Assembly (NCBI GenBank): GCA_003214465.1
Contig: QCLO01000008.1
Location: 1-64,000 of the forward strand
Source of the DNA: Acidimicrobiales bacterium AG-414-N20
GTDB taxonomy: Bacteria; Actinomycetota; Acidimicrobiia; Acidimicrobiales; MedAcidi-G1
Length of the DNA stretch: 64,000 nt
Reading direction: 5' to 3'
The notes under the pieces were generated by a model, which saw nothing but the letters and a program-made list of their open reading frames with translations, was not told where the DNA came from and searched no databases. How positions within the stretch are numbered: the first letter of the stretch is position 1; each line of letters starts with the position of its first letter. The position numbers and the translations under genes are program-made. Below are positions 53,144 through 62,775 of the stretch, piece after piece.

Positions 53144-53225
53144 AACTACAAGGTAATAGAAGATAATCTGCTTAATAAAGTCGAAGTTCTTAAGCAAGAT
53201 GGACTTTTTAACGTCAAACTGTGTT

Positions 53226-54092
53226 ATGGAGAATTTGTCTTTTCCGGATCAAGCATTCAAAAGTCTTTTGTTCGCGCCTGGAAACAAGGGAGAAATTTTA
53301 TCTAAATTACCACGAAGTTCTCCAGATGCTTCAATAATCGATCTTGAAGACTCCGTTCCAACAGATGAAAAAACGAACGCACGCGAAACCGCTAGAGCAA
53401 CAATCCCTGAGTTAAATGAAAAAACCAAAAAAATGGGTTTATTCGTAAGAGTGAATGCTTTTGAAACAAAACATTTCGCCGAAGATTTATCGATTGCAAT
53501 ATCAGATGAACTAACGGGGATTACAGTTCCAAAAATATCTTCGAAAGAAGAAGCTGATCAAATCTCTAAATCTCTTTCTGACTTTGGATTCGGAAACCTT
53601 CCGATTATGGCTGGTTTAGAAACTGTTTCTGGCTTGGTTAATGCGTTGGAAATTGCAAAACATCCACGTGTAAAGTGGTGCTATTTTGGAGCCGAAGATT
53701 ACGTGGCAGATCTGGGCGGAGTAAGAAGAGTCGACAATCGTGAAGTGCTTTTAGCTCGCTCACAGATTTCTCAAGCGGCGCGAATAGGAGGAATTCATGC
53801 AATTGACATGGTTGTATCGGATTTCAAAGATGAAAAAAGGTTTCTAGAAGAGGCAGGTGAGGCCAGATCGTTAGGTTTTACAGGCAAATTGTGCATACAT
53901 CCGGATCAAGTAAGTCTTGCGAATAAAGCTTTCCAACCTTCAGAAAAAGAAATTGAATGGGCTACAGAAGTGATGGAAGAATTTGAAAAAGCTATTGAAA
54001 GAGGTGAAGCCTCGGTAGCAATAGGAAGCGAAATGATCGATGAGCCTATTTACAAAAGAGCTCAAACAATTAAAAGAATGTCTCAAGGATAG
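53226..54092 (+). CDS. HpcH/HpaI aldolase / CitE-like lyase
   Basis: A 289-residue CitE-family protein, a TIM-barrel lyase acting on malyl-CoA- or citramalyl-CoA-type substrates. SLLFAPGNKGEILSKLPRS, IIDLEDSVPTDEK (metal-binding Glu/Asp), ITVPKISSKEEAD and FGAEDYVADLGG are the family blocks. The open frame begins 27 bp earlier; the ATG at 53226 fits the family start. Divergent from the acyl-CoA synthetase and followed by an LLM oxidoreductase. Confidence 0.85.
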   Translation: MENLSFPDQAFKSLLFAPGNKGEILSKLPRSSPDASIIDLEDSVPTDEKTNARETARATIPELNEKTKKMGLFVRVNAFETKHFAEDLSIAISDELTGITVPKISSKEEADQISKSLSDFGFGNLPIMAGLETVSGLVNALEIAKHPRVKWCYFGAEDYVADLGGVRRVDNREVLLARSQISQAARIGGIHAIDMVVSDFKDEKRFLEEAGEARSLGFTGKLCIHPDQVSLANKAFQPSEKEIEWATEVMEEFEKAIERGEASVAIGSEMIDEPIYKRAQTIKRMSQG

Positions 54093-54107
54093 TGCTTAGG
54101 AGATGAT

Positions 54108-55052
54108 GTGCCGAACTTAGTTCCTGAAGGTAAAGCTTTCTACGGAATACAACTACCAATTCAAACTTTGACTCAAACTTTGGTTGATCCTTGGGAAAAA
54201 GAAGCGGGACCTGATGAGCTAGTCATGATCGCACAAATAGCTGAATCATCTGGTCTCGACTTTGTAGGCGTATGCGATCACGTGGCTATTCCGAATGACG
54301 ACTATTCAGCTCATATGACAACAACTTGGTACGACCCTATTGCAACTCTTTCTTGGATAGGAGCGAACACGGAAAAAATTAATCTTCTTTCTGTTGTTTG
54401 GATTGCTGCCTACCGTCATCCTCTTTTGTCAGCGAGTTCCTTCGGAACTTTGGCGCACCTTTCTAATGGGCGCGTTATTTTAGGTTTAGGAGCTGGACAT
54501 GTTAAAGGGGAATTCGAAGCTCTTAACATCGATTTTTCGAAACGTGGATCAATATTAGATGAAAGTATTGACGCGATAAAAGCTACTTTCATGAATGAGT
54601 ATGCGACGCATAAAGGAACCCATTTCAGTTTTCAATCTGTTGGAGTTGGACCTAAGCCTCCGACAAATGAACTACCAATATGGATTGGTGGTTCAGGCCC
54701 TGCTGCATGGCGTCGTGTCGGGAAACGAGGTGACGGCTATATACCCATGGGTAATAGTAGAGACCAGTATAAAGAAATAATTGAAACGATCCATCAAGCA
54801 GCAAATGAATCAGGGCGAGAGAACGCGAGTTTTGATATCGGAATAATGCCTCCATGGTCCTACATAGGTGACCCACCTGATGGTCTTCCTCCAGCAGGAT
54901 TAACAGGGCCACCTGAAAAAATTGCTGAACATCTTAGAGCTGACCATGATGCGGGAGCGAATGTTTTCCACCTTAAATTTCGCAGTCGCACTCTTGAAGA
55001 ATATATTGAACAGTTAAGAATTTTCGGTGAAGAAGTGAGACCTTTGCTTTAG
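54108..55052 (+). CDS. LLM-class flavin/F420-dependent oxidoreductase
   Basis: A 314-residue luciferase-like TIM-barrel oxidoreductase. GLDFVGVCDHVAIP, VVWIAAYRHPLLSASSFGTLAHLSNGRVILGLGAG and PIWIGGSGPAAWRRVGKRGDGYIP are the family blocks. Actinobacterial members usually use F420, but FMN cannot be excluded. Start GTG, preceded by AGGAGA at 4-5 nt. Cotranscribed with the CitE-like gene (15 bp gap). Confidence 0.88.
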   Translation: MPNLVPEGKAFYGIQLPIQTLTQTLVDPWEKEAGPDELVMIAQIAESSGLDFVGVCDHVAIPNDDYSAHMTTTWYDPIATLSWIGANTEKINLLSVVWIAAYRHPLLSASSFGTLAHLSNGRVILGLGAGHVKGEFEALNIDFSKRGSILDESIDAIKATFMNEYATHKGTHFSFQSVGVGPKPPTNELPIWIGGSGPAAWRRVGKRGDGYIPMGNSRDQYKEIIETIHQAANESGRENASFDIGIMPPWSYIGDPPDGLPPAGLTGPPEKIAEHLRADHDAGANVFHLKFRSRTLEEYIEQLRIFGEEVRPLL

Positions 55053-55088
55053 AGTCAACTAGAAGATAAAAGATTTGGGCCTATCAAA

Positions 55089-55400
55089 ATGAAAGAAATC
55101 GACGAAAAAACTCAACAAGCTTTATTGCTTTTCAATAGGAGAGCAGAAGCAGCTGAAAAAGAAATAGAAGCTGCCAACAAAATCAAAAAAGCTGAAAAAA
55201 TAAAAGACGAAGCTGTAGTCGCACTTCAAAAAGCTAAAGACAGTGGATCTGACCCCGAAATAATAGCTGAGGCTGAATCTTCATGGAGAAATGCTTTAGA
55301 TACTTGGCAACGACTAAGAGATGGTGAAACACCAGAAGAAACACCAGAAGAAACACCAGAAGAAACACCAGAAGAAACACCAGAAGAAACAAAAGATTAA
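55089..55400 (+). CDS. Small coiled-coil protein with a C-terminal ETPE repeat tail
   Basis: A 103-residue charged protein. Residues 1-80 are helical and coiled-coil-like (FNRRAEAAEKEIEAANKIKK ... ALQKAKDSGSD). The C-terminus is five exact copies of the tetrapeptide unit ETPE followed by ETKD. No family is recognised and no signal or membrane segment is present. Same strand as the LLM gene, 36 bp after it, and 14 bp before the acyl-CoA ligase. Confidence 0.6.
   Translation: MKEIDEKTQQALLLFNRRAEAAEKEIEAANKIKKAEKIKDEAVVALQKAKDSGSDPEIIAEAESSWRNALDTWQRLRDGETPEETPEETPEETPEETPEETKD
55326..55385 (+). repeat. Five tandem 12-bp repeats (GAAACACCAGAA)
   Basis: Five identical 12-bp units, then a 6-bp partial copy, all in frame inside the small coiled-coil gene. 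Perfect identity suggests recent expansion, so copy number may differ among strains while keeping the frame. Confidence 0.95.
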
Positions 55401-55414
55401 ACGAAATCTGAATC

Positions 55415-56989
55415 TTGGCTACCATCCCACATCTCATCGAAAACGCTGTAAAAAAATTTCAAAATCATGAAGCCGTCGTAGATGGAAATTTAAGGTGGAC
55501 CTTTAAGGAATACGAGCAACAGATACATTCCGCTACCAAAGCTTTTATGAGCAAGGGAATTGAACACGGGGACCGTATAGCTATTTGGGCTCCAAATGCC
55601 GCAGAGTGGCCAGTGGCCGCCCTAGGAGCCCATTGTGCCGGTGCAGTGTTGGTTCCCATCAACACACGCTTCAAAGGTGAAGAAGCAAATTACATATTGA
55701 GTCGCACGTCGGCCAAAATTCTTTTCACCGTTACTGATTTCCTTGATACCAACTACGTAGATTTACTTAAGGGTGCAAGTGACCAACTAAACCTTGAAGA
55801 AATTGTTGTCTTAAGAGGATCCACTCCCAGCAACTGCACAACATGGGAAGAATTCATTAGTAGCGGCACTTCTGTAGATGAGACCGATCGCAAAACTCGT
55901 TCTAGTGAAGTCGCCGAAAATGACCTCTGCCATATTCTTTTTACTTCGGGTACAACAGGAAAACCCAAGGGTGCGATGCTTGAACATGCGGCAGTATGTC
56001 GTTCATATAAAACATGGTGTGAAGTGATAGGCCTCACTTCAACCGATCGATATTTGGTAATAAATCCTTTTTTTCATACCTTCGGACTCAACGCTGGAAT
56101 TTTGGCTTGTCTTATGACAGGAGCCACCCTAATTCCACATCCTGTTTTCGACGTCCCATCAGTTATGAAACGAATTCCTGAAGAAAAAATCACTATGTTG
56201 CCTGGAGCTCCAACTATCTATCAAACCATTCTTAATCATCCGGAATTAGAAAATTTTGATATGTCAAGTCTCCGGCTAGCCGTAACTGGGGCTGCTGCAA
56301 TTCCAGTCGAAATGATCTATGGAATGAGAGAGAGGCTTGGTTTTGAAACTGTTGTAACTGGATATGGCCTAACTGAAGCCTCAGGAATAGCGACCATGTG
56401 TCGACATGACGACGATCCAGAGATAATTGCCAAAACCTCTGGAAGAGCAATAGATGGGGTCGAAGTACTAGTAGTCGACGAAAATGGCTCAGAAGTGCAA
56501 GCTGGTGAACCAGGTGAAATAGTTATCCGTGGCTACAACGTTATGCGAGGTTATTTAGATGATCCAGAACAAACCGCAGAAACCATCGACAAAGACGGGT
56601 GGCTCCATACAGGAGATATAGGTGTCATGGATCGAAATGGGTACTTAGATATCACGGACCGCAAAAAAGACATGATAATTACTGGTGGTTTCAATGTTTA
56701 TCCCGCTGAAGTAGAAAACTCTCTAATGAGCCATCCTGAAATAGGTCAGATAGCCATTGTGGGAGCACCTGATGAACGACTGGGTGAGATAGCAGTTGCT
56801 TTCGTTGTCCCCGCAAAACAAACCGCTCCTACAGAGGCTGATCTAATCATCTGGGCTCGAGAGCGCATCGCTAATTTTAAAGTCCCCAGACAAGTAATCT
56901 TTGTAGACCATTTACCAACTAATGCAAGTGGAAAAGTTCTTAAATTTGAGCTACGCGAAAGTATTAACAGCTCGAAACAAGTCGACTAG
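55415..56989 (+). CDS. Acyl-CoA synthetase (AMP-forming), FadD3-like
   Basis: A 524-residue ANL ligase. P-loop FTSGTTGKPKGAMLEH, GYGLTEASGIATMC, hinge DRKKDMIITGGFNVYPAEVE and catalytic Lys in NASGKVLKFELRE. The overall pattern resembles mycobacterial FadD3, which activates the HIP steroid-ring acid, but many FadD proteins look alike. Start TTG at 55415. Part of a plus-strand run with the CitE and LLM genes, suggesting one catabolic pathway. Confidence 0.88.
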   Translation: MATIPHLIENAVKKFQNHEAVVDGNLRWTFKEYEQQIHSATKAFMSKGIEHGDRIAIWAPNAAEWPVAALGAHCAGAVLVPINTRFKGEEANYILSRTSAKILFTVTDFLDTNYVDLLKGASDQLNLEEIVVLRGSTPSNCTTWEEFISSGTSVDETDRKTRSSEVAENDLCHILFTSGTTGKPKGAMLEHAAVCRSYKTWCEVIGLTSTDRYLVINPFFHTFGLNAGILACLMTGATLIPHPVFDVPSVMKRIPEEKITMLPGAPTIYQTILNHPELENFDMSSLRLAVTGAAAIPVEMIYGMRERLGFETVVTGYGLTEASGIATMCRHDDDPEIIAKTSGRAIDGVEVLVVDENGSEVQAGEPGEIVIRGYNVMRGYLDDPEQTAETIDKDGWLHTGDIGVMDRNGYLDITDRKKDMIITGGFNVYPAEVENSLMSHPEIGQIAIVGAPDERLGEIAVAFVVPAKQTAPTEADLIIWARERIANFKVPRQVIFVDHLPTNASGKVLKFELRESINSSKQVD

Positions 56990-57040
56990 ACATACTGCAG
57001 ATCCACTATCCTTAAACAGATAATCTCTTAAAGAACAACT

Positions 57041-60000
57041 ATGACCAAAGAACGACCGTATCCCCATGTTGGGAAAGCTGATTTTCCAAATCTCGAAGAA
57101 AAAGTTCTAGATAGATGGGAAAAAGATAATACGTTTCAAGTTTCTGTCGATAGTAAACCTGAAGAGTCAGAATACGTATTCTACGATGGTCCACCCTTTG
57201 CTAATGGCCTTCCACACCATGGTCACCTGTTAACTGGCTACGTTAAAGACGTAGTTCCTAGATTCCAAACAATGAAAGGTAAAAAAGTAGAAAGACGATT
57301 CGGATGGGATTGTCATGGCTTACCCGCAGAAATGGAAGTCGAAAAAGAACTACAGGTTTCCGGACGAAGTGAAATTACCGAATATGGCATAGATAAATTC
57401 AATGAGCGGTGTGAAGAATCAGTTCTTCGTTTCACAGAAGAATGGGAAAAAACTGTAACCAGACAAGCCAGATGGGTCGATTTTGAAAATGACTATAAAA
57501 CTATGGACCCCTCTTACATGGAATCAGTCATGTGGGCCTTTAAACAACTATGGGAAAAAGATTTAATCTACGAAGCATTTCGTGTCATGCCATATTCGTG
57601 GGGAGCGGAAACACCACTTTCGAATTTCGAAATCAGACTGGATGATGCCACAAGGCCAAGACAGGACCCTGCTGTAACTGTGGCTTTTGACTTGGATACT
57701 AAAGAAAACGAATCCGAAAAAGTTCGCTTACTGGCTTGGACAACGACTCCTTGGACACTCCCTTCAAATCTTGCCTTAGCCGTTGGAGCAGAAATTGAAT
57801 ACTCAAAACTAAAAGATTCTGATGGAACAATCTGGATTATCTCTAGCAATGCTCTAAGCCGTTACGAAGAACAACTTGAAGATATGGAAGACCTTGGAAC
57901 CATTAGAGGTTCTGAACTTATAGGAAAAAAATACAAACCCTTATTCGATTTCTTCGACTATCGGACCGATGCATTCAAAGTTCTAGAAGCTGATTGGATA
58001 GACGACCAAGAAGGTACAGGAATAGTCCATATGGCACCTGGATTTGGTGAAGATGACCAAACAGTATGTGAAGCTAACGATATCTCTATAGGTGATGTGG
58101 TCCCCGTTGACGATAAAGGCTGCTACACGAAAGAAGTAAAAACCTGGAAGGGAATGAACGTTTTTGATGCCAATCCAGAAATTATTTCTACTTTAAAAAG
58201 CAATGGGCAGTTGCTTCGTCATGACAGCTATGAACATAACTATCCGCACTGTTGGAGAACAGATACACCAATAATTTATAAAGCAATTTCCTCTTGGTAT
58301 GTAAAAGTAACCGACCTAACCGAACAACTTCTTGCTAACAATCAGGCAATCAATTGGATACCTGGACATGTCCAAAATGGAAGATTTGGAATGTGGTTGG
58401 AAGGAGCACGCGACTGGTCCATTAGTAGAAATAGATTTTGGGGTTCTCCTATACCTGTATGGAAAAGTGACAATTCTGACTATCCCAGAGTTGATGTTTA
58501 CGGAAGCATCGAAGAAATAGAAAAAGATTTTGGCGTCAAACCAGACAACCTTCACAGGCCTTTCATCGATGAACTCACGAGACCTAATCCTGATGACCCA
58601 ACGGGCAAGTCTTTTATGCATCGTGTGCCAGAAGTTTTGGATTGCTGGTTTGAATCCGGATCAATGCCTTTTGCTCAGGTTCATTATCCCTTTGAGAACA
58701 AGGAATGGTTCGATGACCATTTTCCTGCTGATTTCATTGTTGAATACATAAATCAAACAAGAGGCTGGTTTTACACTCTTCATGTTCTAGCAACAGCTTT
58801 GTTTGATCGACCTGCTTTCCAAAATGTAATCTGCCATGGGATTCTCTTAGCAGAAGACGGAGCAAAGCTCTCTAAAAAACTGAGAAATTACACAGAGCCA
58901 AATGAGATTTTTGTCAAACAAGGATCAGATGCTCTGCGCTGGTACTTAATGTCCGCAAATATTGTAAGAGGTGGAGACTCACGCATAAGCGATAACGGAA
59001 TAGATGACGTAGTGCGTCATGTTTTATTACCGATATGGAATGCTTACAGTTTTTTCACCCTCTACGCGAATGTTGATGGATACGAAGCGAAATTTAGAAC
59101 AGAGTCTGAACACTTATTAGACCGCTATCTTTTAGCTAAAACACGACAACTAGTTGAATCTGTCGATAGCAAAATGGAAGATTACGACCTACCAGGAGCA
59201 ACTGAATCGATACAAGCATTTATTGATGCACTTAACAATTGGTATATAAGACGTAGTCGAGACAGATTTTGGGAAAAAAGAACGAAAGAAAATGAAAATG
59301 AAAAAAAGGATGCCTACGACACTCTTTATACAGTTTTAAAAATTTTCTCTCAAGTGTCAGCGCCATTCTTACCAATGATCATGGAAGAGATTCACACCGG
59401 ATTGACTGGAGAGCAAAGTGTTCATCTAACCGATTGGCCAGACTCTGAAATTCTTCCTGAAGACAAACCATTGGTAGAAAACATGGATCGTATTCGTGAC
59501 GCAGCGTCAACAGCTCTGAGACTTAGAGAAGATGAAGGTATTCGCGTGCGGTTGCCTTTGTCATCAATGGTCATAGCAGGTCCTGGAAGTAGCTCATTAA
59601 GTAATTTTCTTGAACTGCTTACAGACGAAGTAAATGTAAAAGAAATCAAGCTAATCGAAGATTTAGATAAGTACGCGACATACAGTTTGCAACCAAACGG
59701 TTCTTTACTGGGACCCAGATTAGGCAAAGAGGTTCAGTCAGTTTTTGCCGCGGCAAAGAGTGGCGACTGGGAACTAAATGAAGATGGGACCGCTAAAGTC
59801 GCAGATGTTCTACTAAATGCAGAAGAATTCGAGTTGGGACTGCAACCACATGAAGGTGTCACTGCAGCAACTTTAAATTCTGGCGATGCGATAATAATTT
59901 TAGACACTGAAATAACTGAAGATCTTGCTAAAGAGGGAATCGCTAGAGATGTGATAAGACAAGTTCAACAAGCTAGACGAGATGCTGAATTGGTTGTCAC

Positions 60001-60193
60001 TGACAGAATCCAAATCTGGCTTGACGGTGGAGAAACTATTCTCGAAGGTGTTAAGACTTTCGAGGAATACGTTGCTAGCCAAATTCTGGCAACAGAAATT
60101 ATCTATGGCAGAGCTGAAAATCCAGATGTCTCAACTACCCAAGTTGAAATTGAAAATAGTGATCTAACTTTTTCGATAGTCGTATCTCAATAA
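57041..60193 (+). CDS. ileS: Isoleucyl-tRNA synthetase, type 2 (eukaryote-like)
   Basis: A 1050-residue class I synthetase. HIGH motif as PHHGHLL, KMSKS loop as AKLSKKLRNY, and the editing (CP1) domain with WTTTPWTLPSNLALAVG. The GWDCHGLPAEMEVEKEL and DATRPRQDPAVT sequences are those of type-2 IleS. This type is found in many Actinobacteria and is typically insensitive to mupirocin. No T-box fits in the 51 bp upstream. Confidence 0.96.
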   Translation: MTKERPYPHVGKADFPNLEEKVLDRWEKDNTFQVSVDSKPEESEYVFYDGPPFANGLPHHGHLLTGYVKDVVPRFQTMKGKKVERRFGWDCHGLPAEMEVEKELQVSGRSEITEYGIDKFNERCEESVLRFTEEWEKTVTRQARWVDFENDYKTMDPSYMESVMWAFKQLWEKDLIYEAFRVMPYSWGAETPLSNFEIRLDDATRPRQDPAVTVAFDLDTKENESEKVRLLAWTTTPWTLPSNLALAVGAEIEYSKLKDSDGTIWIISSNALSRYEEQLEDMEDLGTIRGSELIGKKYKPLFDFFDYRTDAFKVLEADWIDDQEGTGIVHMAPGFGEDDQTVCEANDISIGDVVPVDDKGCYTKEVKTWKGMNVFDANPEIISTLKSNGQLLRHDSYEHNYPHCWRTDTPIIYKAISSWYVKVTDLTEQLLANNQAINWIPGHVQNGRFGMWLEGARDWSISRNRFWGSPIPVWKSDNSDYPRVDVYGSIEEIEKDFGVKPDNLHRPFIDELTRPNPDDPTGKSFMHRVPEVLDCWFESGSMPFAQVHYPFENKEWFDDHFPADFIVEYINQTRGWFYTLHVLATALFDRPAFQNVICHGILLAEDGAKLSKKLRNYTEPNEIFVKQGSDALRWYLMSANIVRGGDSRISDNGIDDVVRHVLLPIWNAYSFFTLYANVDGYEAKFRTESEHLLDRYLLAKTRQLVESVDSKMEDYDLPGATESIQAFIDALNNWYIRRSRDRFWEKRTKENENEKKDAYDTLYTVLKIFSQVSAPFLPMIMEEIHTGLTGEQSVHLTDWPDSEILPEDKPLVENMDRIRDAASTALRLREDEGIRVRLPLSSMVIAGPGSSSLSNFLELLTDEVNVKEIKLIEDLDKYATYSLQPNGSLLGPRLGKEVQSVFAAAKSGDWELNEDGTAKVADVLLNAEEFELGLQPHEGVTAATLNSGDAIIILDTEITEDLAKEGIARDVIRQVQQARRDAELVVTDRIQIWLDGGETILEGVKTFEEYVASQILATEIIYGRAENPDVSTTQVEIENSDLTFSIVVSQ

Positions 60194-60239
60194 GCGTTAC
60201 AAAAACACTTTCCTTCTTAAAAAAAATATTTGTAATCTC

Positions 60240-60274
60240 TTGACAAACGTGTAATTACATGTGTGAAATATAAA
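60240..60274 (+). promoter_or_regulatory. Candidate promoter/operator for nrdAB
   Basis: TTGACA at 60240-60245 is a perfect -35 match; TGAAAT at 60264-60269 (18-bp spacer) or TATAAA at 60269-60274 could be the -10. Between them lies TGTAATTACA (60250-60259), a perfect 10-bp palindrome within a 16-bp near-palindrome. The repeat does not match the NrdR-box consensus as I know it, so its protein, if any, is unknown. Confidence 0.4.
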
Positions 60275-60366
60275 CCTTAGCGAAATCGCGGATCCCACCA
60301 CTCATAATGAGCCACGGTTGGGCGAACGAGATCTCTAAGAAGGGGAAACGGAAGGGAATTATAAAT

Positions 60367-62775
60367 ATGGCGCTCGCAGAGGACCGCCTAGATCTAGAGG
60401 ACACAGAACAGATACACGAACCGGAATTCGGTTCAGCTATGAAAGTCAAAAAGAGAAACGGGGACTTTGAACCGGTCGACGTTAACAAAATTGTTCGTGC
60501 GGTGGAGCGTTGCAGTGCTGGTCTAAATGGAGTTGATCCAATGAGAGTGGCGACACGAACCATTTCTGGTTTGCGAGATGGAGCTACCACGGAAGAACTA
60601 GATGAGCTTTCAATTCGAACTGCTGCGGGTTTTATCGTTGAGGAACCTAACTATTCAAAGTTGGCTGGCAGGCTCCTTTCAACTGTTATTGATAAAGAAG
60701 TAAGAAACCAATCAATACATTCTTTTTCTCAATCAATAAATACTGGTTTCGAATTAGGACTGATACACGAATCAGTATCTGACTTTGTTTCTGCTAACGC
60801 CCGAAAATTTGATGACACGATTGAACACGATCGTGACCATCTATTTGAGTTCTTTGGATTAAGAACTGTCTACGATCGTTACCTTTTGAGACACCCAGAC
60901 AACCGATTTGTAATTGAAACACCACAGTATTTCTTTCTACGTGTTGCTTGTGGACTGTCGAACAATTCAGAAGAAGCAATCCGTTTCTACAAATTAATCT
61001 CTTCTTTGGAGTACCTCCCCTCCAGCCCTACCCTTTTCAACTCTGCTACTACACACCCTCAAATGTCGAGTTGTTATCTTCTCGACTCACCAGAAGACAG
61101 CCTCGAAGGTATATATAAGCGATACACAGATATAGCTCAACTTTCTAAGTTCGCTGGCGGAATAGGTGTAGCTTGGCACAGAATCAGGTCACAGGGTTCC
61201 TTAATTAAAGGTACGAACGGTCTTTCAAACGGAATAATACCTTGGCTTAAAACTCTAGACAGCTCTGTTTCAGCTGTTAATCAAGGTGGCAGAAGAAAAG
61301 GAGCTGCATGTGTTTACCTGGAAACTTGGCACGCAGACATAGAGGAATTCCTTGAACTCCGTGACAACACAGGAGACCATCTTAGACGGACACATCATTT
61401 AAATTTAGCCAATTGGGTACCTGATCTCTTTATGGAAAGAGTAGAGAAGGACTGGCAATGGTCTCTTTTTGATCCTAAAGAAGTACCTCACTTGACAGAT
61501 TTGTACGGATCGGAATTTGCTACCGCTTACACCAAAGCTGAGGAAGAGGGTCTCTACGTTAAACAGATACCTGCTAGAGAGCTCTACAGCAAAATGATGC
61601 GCACTCTTGCACAAACCGGAAATGGCTGGATGACATTCAAAGATGCTTCAAACACTAAATGCAACCAGACCGGCGAAGGCAACCAAGTTGTGCACCTATC
61701 AAATCTTTGTACAGAGATTTTAGAAGTAACGAATCAAGATGAAACCGCTGTATGTAACTTAGGTTCGGTCAATCTCGGTGCTTTAGTAAAAAATGAGTCC
61801 TTCGACTTTGAACATCTTGGAGAAATAATCCGGACAGCTGTTCCATTCTTAGATCGAGTAATAGACATAAACTTCTACCCGACACAAGAAGCAGACAACT
61901 CAAACAACGCCTGGAGACCAGTAGGTCTTGGACTAATGGGACTTCAAGACGCTTTCTTCAAAATGGGCTTGCCTTTCGACGACCCTAAAGCACGTGAACT
62001 ATCAAAAAAAATCTCAGAAGAAATCTATTTCAATGCTCTTTGGGCATCAACTGAACTGGCCGAAGCATCAGGACCTCACCCTAATTTTGACAAAACACGT
62101 GCAGCGGCAGGTGACCTTCAGTTCGATCTATGGAATGTGGAACCAAGTAACCCTGAAAGATGGGAGAGCCTCAGAAAGAGAATCTCTAAACACGGACTTC
62201 GCAACTCTTTAATGATTGCTATTGCTCCAACTGCGACAATTGGCTCAATCGCAGGATGCTACGAATGTATAGAACCACAAGTATCAAACCTATTTAAGAG
62301 AGAAACACTTTCTGGTGAATTTCTTCAAATTAATCGATATCTGGTTTCCGAACTGCAAAAAAGATCCCTTTGGACTGAAAGTATGATTAATGCCCTGAAA
62401 CAATCAGAAGGTTCTATTCAAGAAATTGAAGGAATGCCAGATGATCTAAAAGAAATTTATAGAACTGCTTGGGAAATACCTATGAGATCTTTGATTGATA
62501 TGGGAGCTGAAAGAGGTGCCTTCATTGACCAAAGCCAGTCGCTCAATCTATTTATGGAGTCCCCGACTATAGGAAAACTTAGTTCCATGTACATGCACGC
62601 CTGGAAATCTGGTCTGAAAACAACCTATTACTTGAGGTCAAGACCAGCTACCAAGATTAATAAAACGACTGTAAACAACGACGATGATACAGAATCCTCA
62701 GTAACAACTTTTACTGATGCTGAAGCGATCGCTTGTTCTCTCGAAAACCCCGAGACTTGTGAGGCATGCGAATAA
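60367..62775 (+). CDS. nrdA: Class Ia ribonucleotide reductase, alpha subunit
   Basis: An 802-residue catalytic subunit making deoxyribonucleotides. An N-terminal ATP-cone (KKRNGDFEPVDVNKIVRAVER) gives overall allosteric control. Redox and radical cysteines are in MSSCYLLDS, NLCTEILEV and CNLGSVNLG, and the C-terminal shuttle pair is in TCEACE. The frame opens at 60307, but AAGGGA ahead of ATG 60367 and the family N-terminus favour the shorter form. The stop overlaps nrdB by 1 bp. Confidence 0.95.
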   Translation: MALAEDRLDLEDTEQIHEPEFGSAMKVKKRNGDFEPVDVNKIVRAVERCSAGLNGVDPMRVATRTISGLRDGATTEELDELSIRTAAGFIVEEPNYSKLAGRLLSTVIDKEVRNQSIHSFSQSINTGFELGLIHESVSDFVSANARKFDDTIEHDRDHLFEFFGLRTVYDRYLLRHPDNRFVIETPQYFFLRVACGLSNNSEEAIRFYKLISSLEYLPSSPTLFNSATTHPQMSSCYLLDSPEDSLEGIYKRYTDIAQLSKFAGGIGVAWHRIRSQGSLIKGTNGLSNGIIPWLKTLDSSVSAVNQGGRRKGAACVYLETWHADIEEFLELRDNTGDHLRRTHHLNLANWVPDLFMERVEKDWQWSLFDPKEVPHLTDLYGSEFATAYTKAEEEGLYVKQIPARELYSKMMRTLAQTGNGWMTFKDASNTKCNQTGEGNQVVHLSNLCTEILEVTNQDETAVCNLGSVNLGALVKNESFDFEHLGEIIRTAVPFLDRVIDINFYPTQEADNSNNAWRPVGLGLMGLQDAFFKMGLPFDDPKARELSKKISEEIYFNALWASTELAEASGPHPNFDKTRAAAGDLQFDLWNVEPSNPERWESLRKRISKHGLRNSLMIAIAPTATIGSIAGCYECIEPQVSNLFKRETLSGEFLQINRYLVSELQKRSLWTESMINALKQSEGSIQEIEGMPDDLKEIYRTAWEIPMRSLIDMGAERGAFIDQSQSLNLFMESPTIGKLSSMYMHAWKSGLKTTYYLRSRPATKINKTTVNNDDDTESSVTTFTDAEAIACSLENPETCEACE

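Noticed and set aside
55326-55385. CRISPR-like or minisatellite array
   Set aside because: The units are 12 bp with no spacers and lie in frame in a coding sequence, so this is a protein repeat.
55234-55437. Minus-strand leucine/valine/phenylalanine-rich open frame
   Set aside because: It is the reverse translation of the tandem repeat and has no independent support.
60240-60274. NrdR box upstream of nrdA
   Set aside because: Position-by-position comparison with the 16-bp NrdR consensus fails in the central bases.
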